Shown here one piece after another: positions 40,974 to 43,199 of a stretch of DNA of 43,199 bases (its first letter is position 1; every line of letters starts with the position of its first letter). Source of the DNA: JAKGBX01 sp965366835 (lineage in GTDB: Bacteria; Pseudomonadota; Alphaproteobacteria; Rhodobacterales; Rhodobacteraceae). The position numbers were made by a program, and so were the translations under genes. Below the pieces are notes generated by a model. It made no database searches. It was not told where the DNA came from and was given only the letters and a program-made list of their open reading frames with translations. Where the stretch lies: contig CBDUGF010000018.1 in NCBI GenBank assembly GCA_965366835.1, positions 1 to 43,199 on the forward strand, in the 5' to 3' direction.

Positions 40974-41216
40974 GATCCGTTTCCGCGCTCGTCGGTTGTT
41001 GTCATGACAAGCAAACCGGACAATAGGACGCAGACGTAAAAATTGACAAGTCTCTGACCTTAAATGGAAAATACAGCCAAGGGAGAGCAATATCGTAAAC
41101 CGGTACCGCAATGCCTTTTGCAAGTCTTTTCAATGGGCTGCATCGTTTTCGGGCTTCGCATCCAAGCCGACATCGGTGCCACCGAGATCTCCCGGGAAAC
41201 ATGGAGGAGTATCAAA
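40974..41216 (+). promoter_or_regulatory. nirS upstream control region
   Basis: A perfect 12-bp palindrome TTGTCATGACAA is at 40999-41010. TTGACA (41043-41048) with GAAAAT 18 bp later is a possible promoter. TGACCTTAAATGG (41055-41067) and a site at 41088-41113 (CAATATCGTA, AACCGG, TACCGCAATG) resemble elements of the had/korA control region. No canonical FNR/DNR box (TTGAT-N4-ATCAA) is visible. GGAGGAG at 41203-41209 is the ribosome-binding site for nirS. Confidence 0.5.
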
Positions 41217-42929
41217 TTGAAACATCGAGCCACCACCGCAGCTGTCGCAGCCTTGCTGGCCCTGGGCCTTTCGGCCGGCGCCGCATCGGCCGAGGGCAAG
41301 CATACCGAGGGCAAGCCGAGCCTGCCCTTCGGACCCGGCGAAAAGATCGAGATCGACCCGCCCGGCATCAAGCCCGGTGTGCCGATCATTTCGGATGTCG
41401 AGTTCAAACGCGGCACCGAGATCTATTTCCAGCGTTGCGCCGGCTGCCATGGCGTGCTGCGCAAGGGCGCCACAGGCAAGCCGCTGACGCCCGACATCAC
41501 CCGCGACCTCGGCGTTGAATATCTCGAAAGCTTCATCACCTACGGCTCGCCCGGCGGCATGCCCAACTGGGGCACCTCCGGCGAGCTGAGCGAGGATGAC
41601 GTCAACCTGATGGCCCGCTACGTGATGCAGGATCCCCCGACCCCGCCGGAATTCGGCATGAAGGAGATGATGGCGACCTGGAAGGTGCATGTCCCGGTCG
41701 AGGAGCGCCCGACCAGCCAGCAGAACGACTGGGATCTGGCCAACCTGTTTTCGGTCACCCTGCGCGACAGCGGCGAGATCGCCCTGATCGACGGCGCAAC
41801 TTATGAGATCAAGCTGATCATCAAGACCGGTTATGCGGTGCATATCAGCCGCGTCTCGGCCTCCGGGCGCTATCTCTTCACCACCGGGCGCGACGCCAAG
41901 ATCAACCTGATCGACCTGTGGATGAACCCGCCCGCCACCGTTGCCGAGATCGACACCGGCATCGAGGCGCGCTCTGTCGAGGCATCCAAGTTCAAGGGCT
42001 GGGAAGATGTCTATGCCGTCTCGGGTACCTACTGGCCGCCGCAATTCGTCATCATGAAGGGCGACACGCTGGAGCCGCTGAAGATCGTCGGCACCCGCGG
42101 CATGGTCGTCGGCACCCAGGAATATCACCCCGAACCGCGCGTCGCGGCGATCGTCTCGTCGCATTACAAGCCCGAATTCGTGGTCAACGTGAAAGAGACC
42201 GGCAAGGTGATGATGGTCGATTATTCCGATCTGGAAAACCTCAAGATCACCACCATCGACGCCGCGCAATACCTGCATGATGGCGGGTTCGACTCGACGG
42301 GTCGCTATTTCATGGTCGCCGCCAATGCCTCGAACATGGTCGCGGCGATCGACACCAAGGAAGGCAAGCTCGCCGGTCTGGTCGAAACCGGCCCGACACC
42401 GCACCCGGGGCGCGGCGCCAATTTCGTCCATCCCGAATTCGGCCCGGTCTGGGCCACCAGCCACTTGGGCGACGAGACCGTGGCGCTGATCGGCACCGAT
42501 CCCGAAGGCCATCCCGATCAGGCCTGGAAGGTCGTGGCCACGCTCGAAGGCCAGGGCGGCGGGTCGCTGTTCATCAAGACCCATGAGAATTCCAACAACC
42601 TCTGGGTCGATACGCCGCTCAACCCGGATGAGGAGACCAGCCAGTCGGTCGCCGTGTTCGACATCTCCGACCTCTCCATGCCCTACGAGGTGCTGCCGAT
42701 CGTGGAATGGTCGGGCATCGAGGACGGGCCGCGCCGGGTGGTGCAGGCCGAATACAACATGGCCGGTGATGAGGTCTGGTTCTCGGTCTGGAACACCAAG
42801 GACAAGGAATCCGCCATTGTCGTCGTCGATGACAAGACCCGGACCTTGAAGAAGGTGATCAAGGATCCGCGCCTGATCACCCCGACCGGCAAGTTCAACA
42901 TCAACAACACCCAGCACGACGTTTACTGA
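41217..42929 (+). CDS. nirS: Cytochrome cd1 nitrite reductase
   Basis: The 570-residue periplasmic enzyme reduces nitrite to nitric oxide in denitrification. A Sec signal (residues 1-25, ending GAASA) precedes a cytochrome c domain with heme-binding C74-A-G-C-H78 and an eight-bladed d1-heme propeller. GYAVHISR carries the proximal d1 ligand (His209); EYHPEPRVAA, SSHYKPEF and YLHDGG form the distal pocket; TPHPGRGANFVHP and the terminal TPTGKFNINNTQHDVY match NirS. No in-frame ATG is near the signal peptide; TTG at 41217, seven bases after GGAGGAG, is the likely start. Further nir genes for heme d1 synthesis are not in view. Confidence 0.96.
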   Translation: MKHRATTAAVAALLALGLSAGAASAEGKHTEGKPSLPFGPGEKIEIDPPGIKPGVPIISDVEFKRGTEIYFQRCAGCHGVLRKGATGKPLTPDITRDLGVEYLESFITYGSPGGMPNWGTSGELSEDDVNLMARYVMQDPPTPPEFGMKEMMATWKVHVPVEERPTSQQNDWDLANLFSVTLRDSGEIALIDGATYEIKLIIKTGYAVHISRVSASGRYLFTTGRDAKINLIDLWMNPPATVAEIDTGIEARSVEASKFKGWEDVYAVSGTYWPPQFVIMKGDTLEPLKIVGTRGMVVGTQEYHPEPRVAAIVSSHYKPEFVVNVKETGKVMMVDYSDLENLKITTIDAAQYLHDGGFDSTGRYFMVAANASNMVAAIDTKEGKLAGLVETGPTPHPGRGANFVHPEFGPVWATSHLGDETVALIGTDPEGHPDQAWKVVATLEGQGGGSLFIKTHENSNNLWVDTPLNPDEETSQSVAVFDISDLSMPYEVLPIVEWSGIEDGPRRVVQAEYNMAGDEVWFSVWNTKDKESAIVVVDDKTRTLKKVIKDPRLITPTGKFNINNTQHDVY

Positions 42930-42949
42930 GACAGGCAGGGGGGAGCGAG

Positions 42950-42983
42950 CCGGGCGCCGTCGAAAGGCAGCGCCCGGTTTTTT
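42950..42983 (+). terminator. Rho-independent terminator of nirS
   Basis: An 8-bp stem CCGGGCGC/GCGCCCGG is followed by six T residues. It means nirS is transcribed alone, not with downstream nir genes. Confidence 0.9.
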
Positions 42984-43021
42984 CTTGCGATTTGCCGTTT
43001 GGTGTCTGCCACGCGATCGCC

Positions 43022-43138
43022 TAACAGCTGTTATGCGAGCCTTTTCCGCCGTTCATTGCCCTGCCCGAATAGCACCGAAGGTGCCGGGCTATCGCCAGCA
43101 TTGACCCGGCAGGCGATTTGCAAAGCAAATCTGCCGGG
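43022..43138. repeat. Palindromes and hairpin in the right-hand flank
   Basis: TAACAGCTGTTA (43022-43033) is a perfect palindrome. The hairpin at 43105-43138 has outer arms CCCGGCA/TGCCGGG and inner arms GATTTGC/GCAAATC. A G-run/C-run pair follows at about 43140-43153, recalling the element at 19490-19533. No gene is visible in the last 270 bp. Confidence 0.5.
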
Positions 43139-43199
43139 AGGGGGCCGCCCCCCGGGCTGGCGATTTGGCGAAGCTTGGTGCACCGAATGAATGAAGCTC

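Noticed and set aside
41043..41059. TTGACAAGTCTCTGACC as an FNR/DNR box upstream of nirS
   Set aside because: The right half does not match RTCAA at 4-bp spacing.
41217..42929. NirN or NirF rather than NirS
   Set aside because: The protein has the c-heme domain, the conserved distal histidine region and a C-terminus typical of catalytic NirS; NirF lacks the c-type domain as here arranged.
43105..43160. CCGCCCCCCGGGC near 43145 as a right attachment site matching the tRNA-Phe end
   Set aside because: The match is short, GC-only and interrupted by an extra C; it lies inside a G/C-run hairpin of a kind also seen elsewhere.

Overview
This window reads as chromosomal DNA of a high-GC alphaproteobacterium, most probably a Rhodobacteraceae/Roseobacteraceae member. 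That rests on remembered gene neighbourhoods rather than a search: infA-maf-RNase E/G-yacG-tRNA-Phe; a HIG1-type membrane protein, a PduO-type cobalamin adenosyltransferase and etfBA with a 3-hydroxyacyl-CoA dehydrogenase; a DUF6473-like protein; and a methylsuccinyl-CoA-dehydrogenase-like enzyme typical of the ethylmalonyl-CoA pathway.

Left part (1-29.9 kb), mostly core and lightly accessory genes. tuf (EF-Tu) and a lipoprotein lie on the minus strand, followed by a cytochrome P450, parC, an SH3b protein and an SDR. The etf neighbourhood follows, interrupted by a serine beta-lactamase-like gene. Next is a small sulfur-flavoured block: a DsrC/TusE-like protein that has lost the catalytic cysteine, an alpha/beta hydrolase, a secreted DUF, a rhodanese fused to a HigA-type DNA-binding domain, and a TauE/SafE exporter. 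Then come a methylsuccinyl-CoA-dehydrogenase-like enzyme, glpD, a translationally coupled sulfatase-family hydrolase plus FAD oxidoreductase pair, an acyl-CoA synthetase, a nitrilase-family hydrolase, and the infA-maf-rne-yacG-tRNA-Phe block.

Right part (30.3-43 kb), the highlight. Directly beyond tRNA-Phe lies a complete class I (ATP-dependent) anaerobic benzoyl-CoA module. On the minus strand the transcription order is had-oah-dch-bcrC-bcrB-bcrA-bcrD-fdx, with five consecutive ATGA stop/start overlaps. Divergent from it on the plus strand is korAB, a 2-oxoacid:ferredoxin oxidoreductase. KorAB would reduce ferredoxin, and ferredoxin would feed the BcrCBAD reductase, which dearomatises benzoyl-CoA to the dienoyl-CoA. 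Dch, Had and Oah then hydrate, oxidise and open the ring to 3-hydroxypimelyl-CoA. The next gene is nirS (cytochrome cd1 nitrite reductase), which would let nitrite serve as electron acceptor. The two divergent units share a compact symmetric control region: two sigma70-like promoters with 17-bp spacers whose -10 elements both lie inside one inverted repeat. Related motifs recur upstream of nirS, suggesting joint control.

Non-coding structure is rich: an array of five hairpins behind the P450 gene, several REP-like palindromes, rho-independent terminators, and a possible island boundary at tRNA-Phe. No integrase, transposase, CRISPR array or transcriptional regulator for the benzoyl-CoA cluster is visible. 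The nir cluster appears cut off by the right edge.
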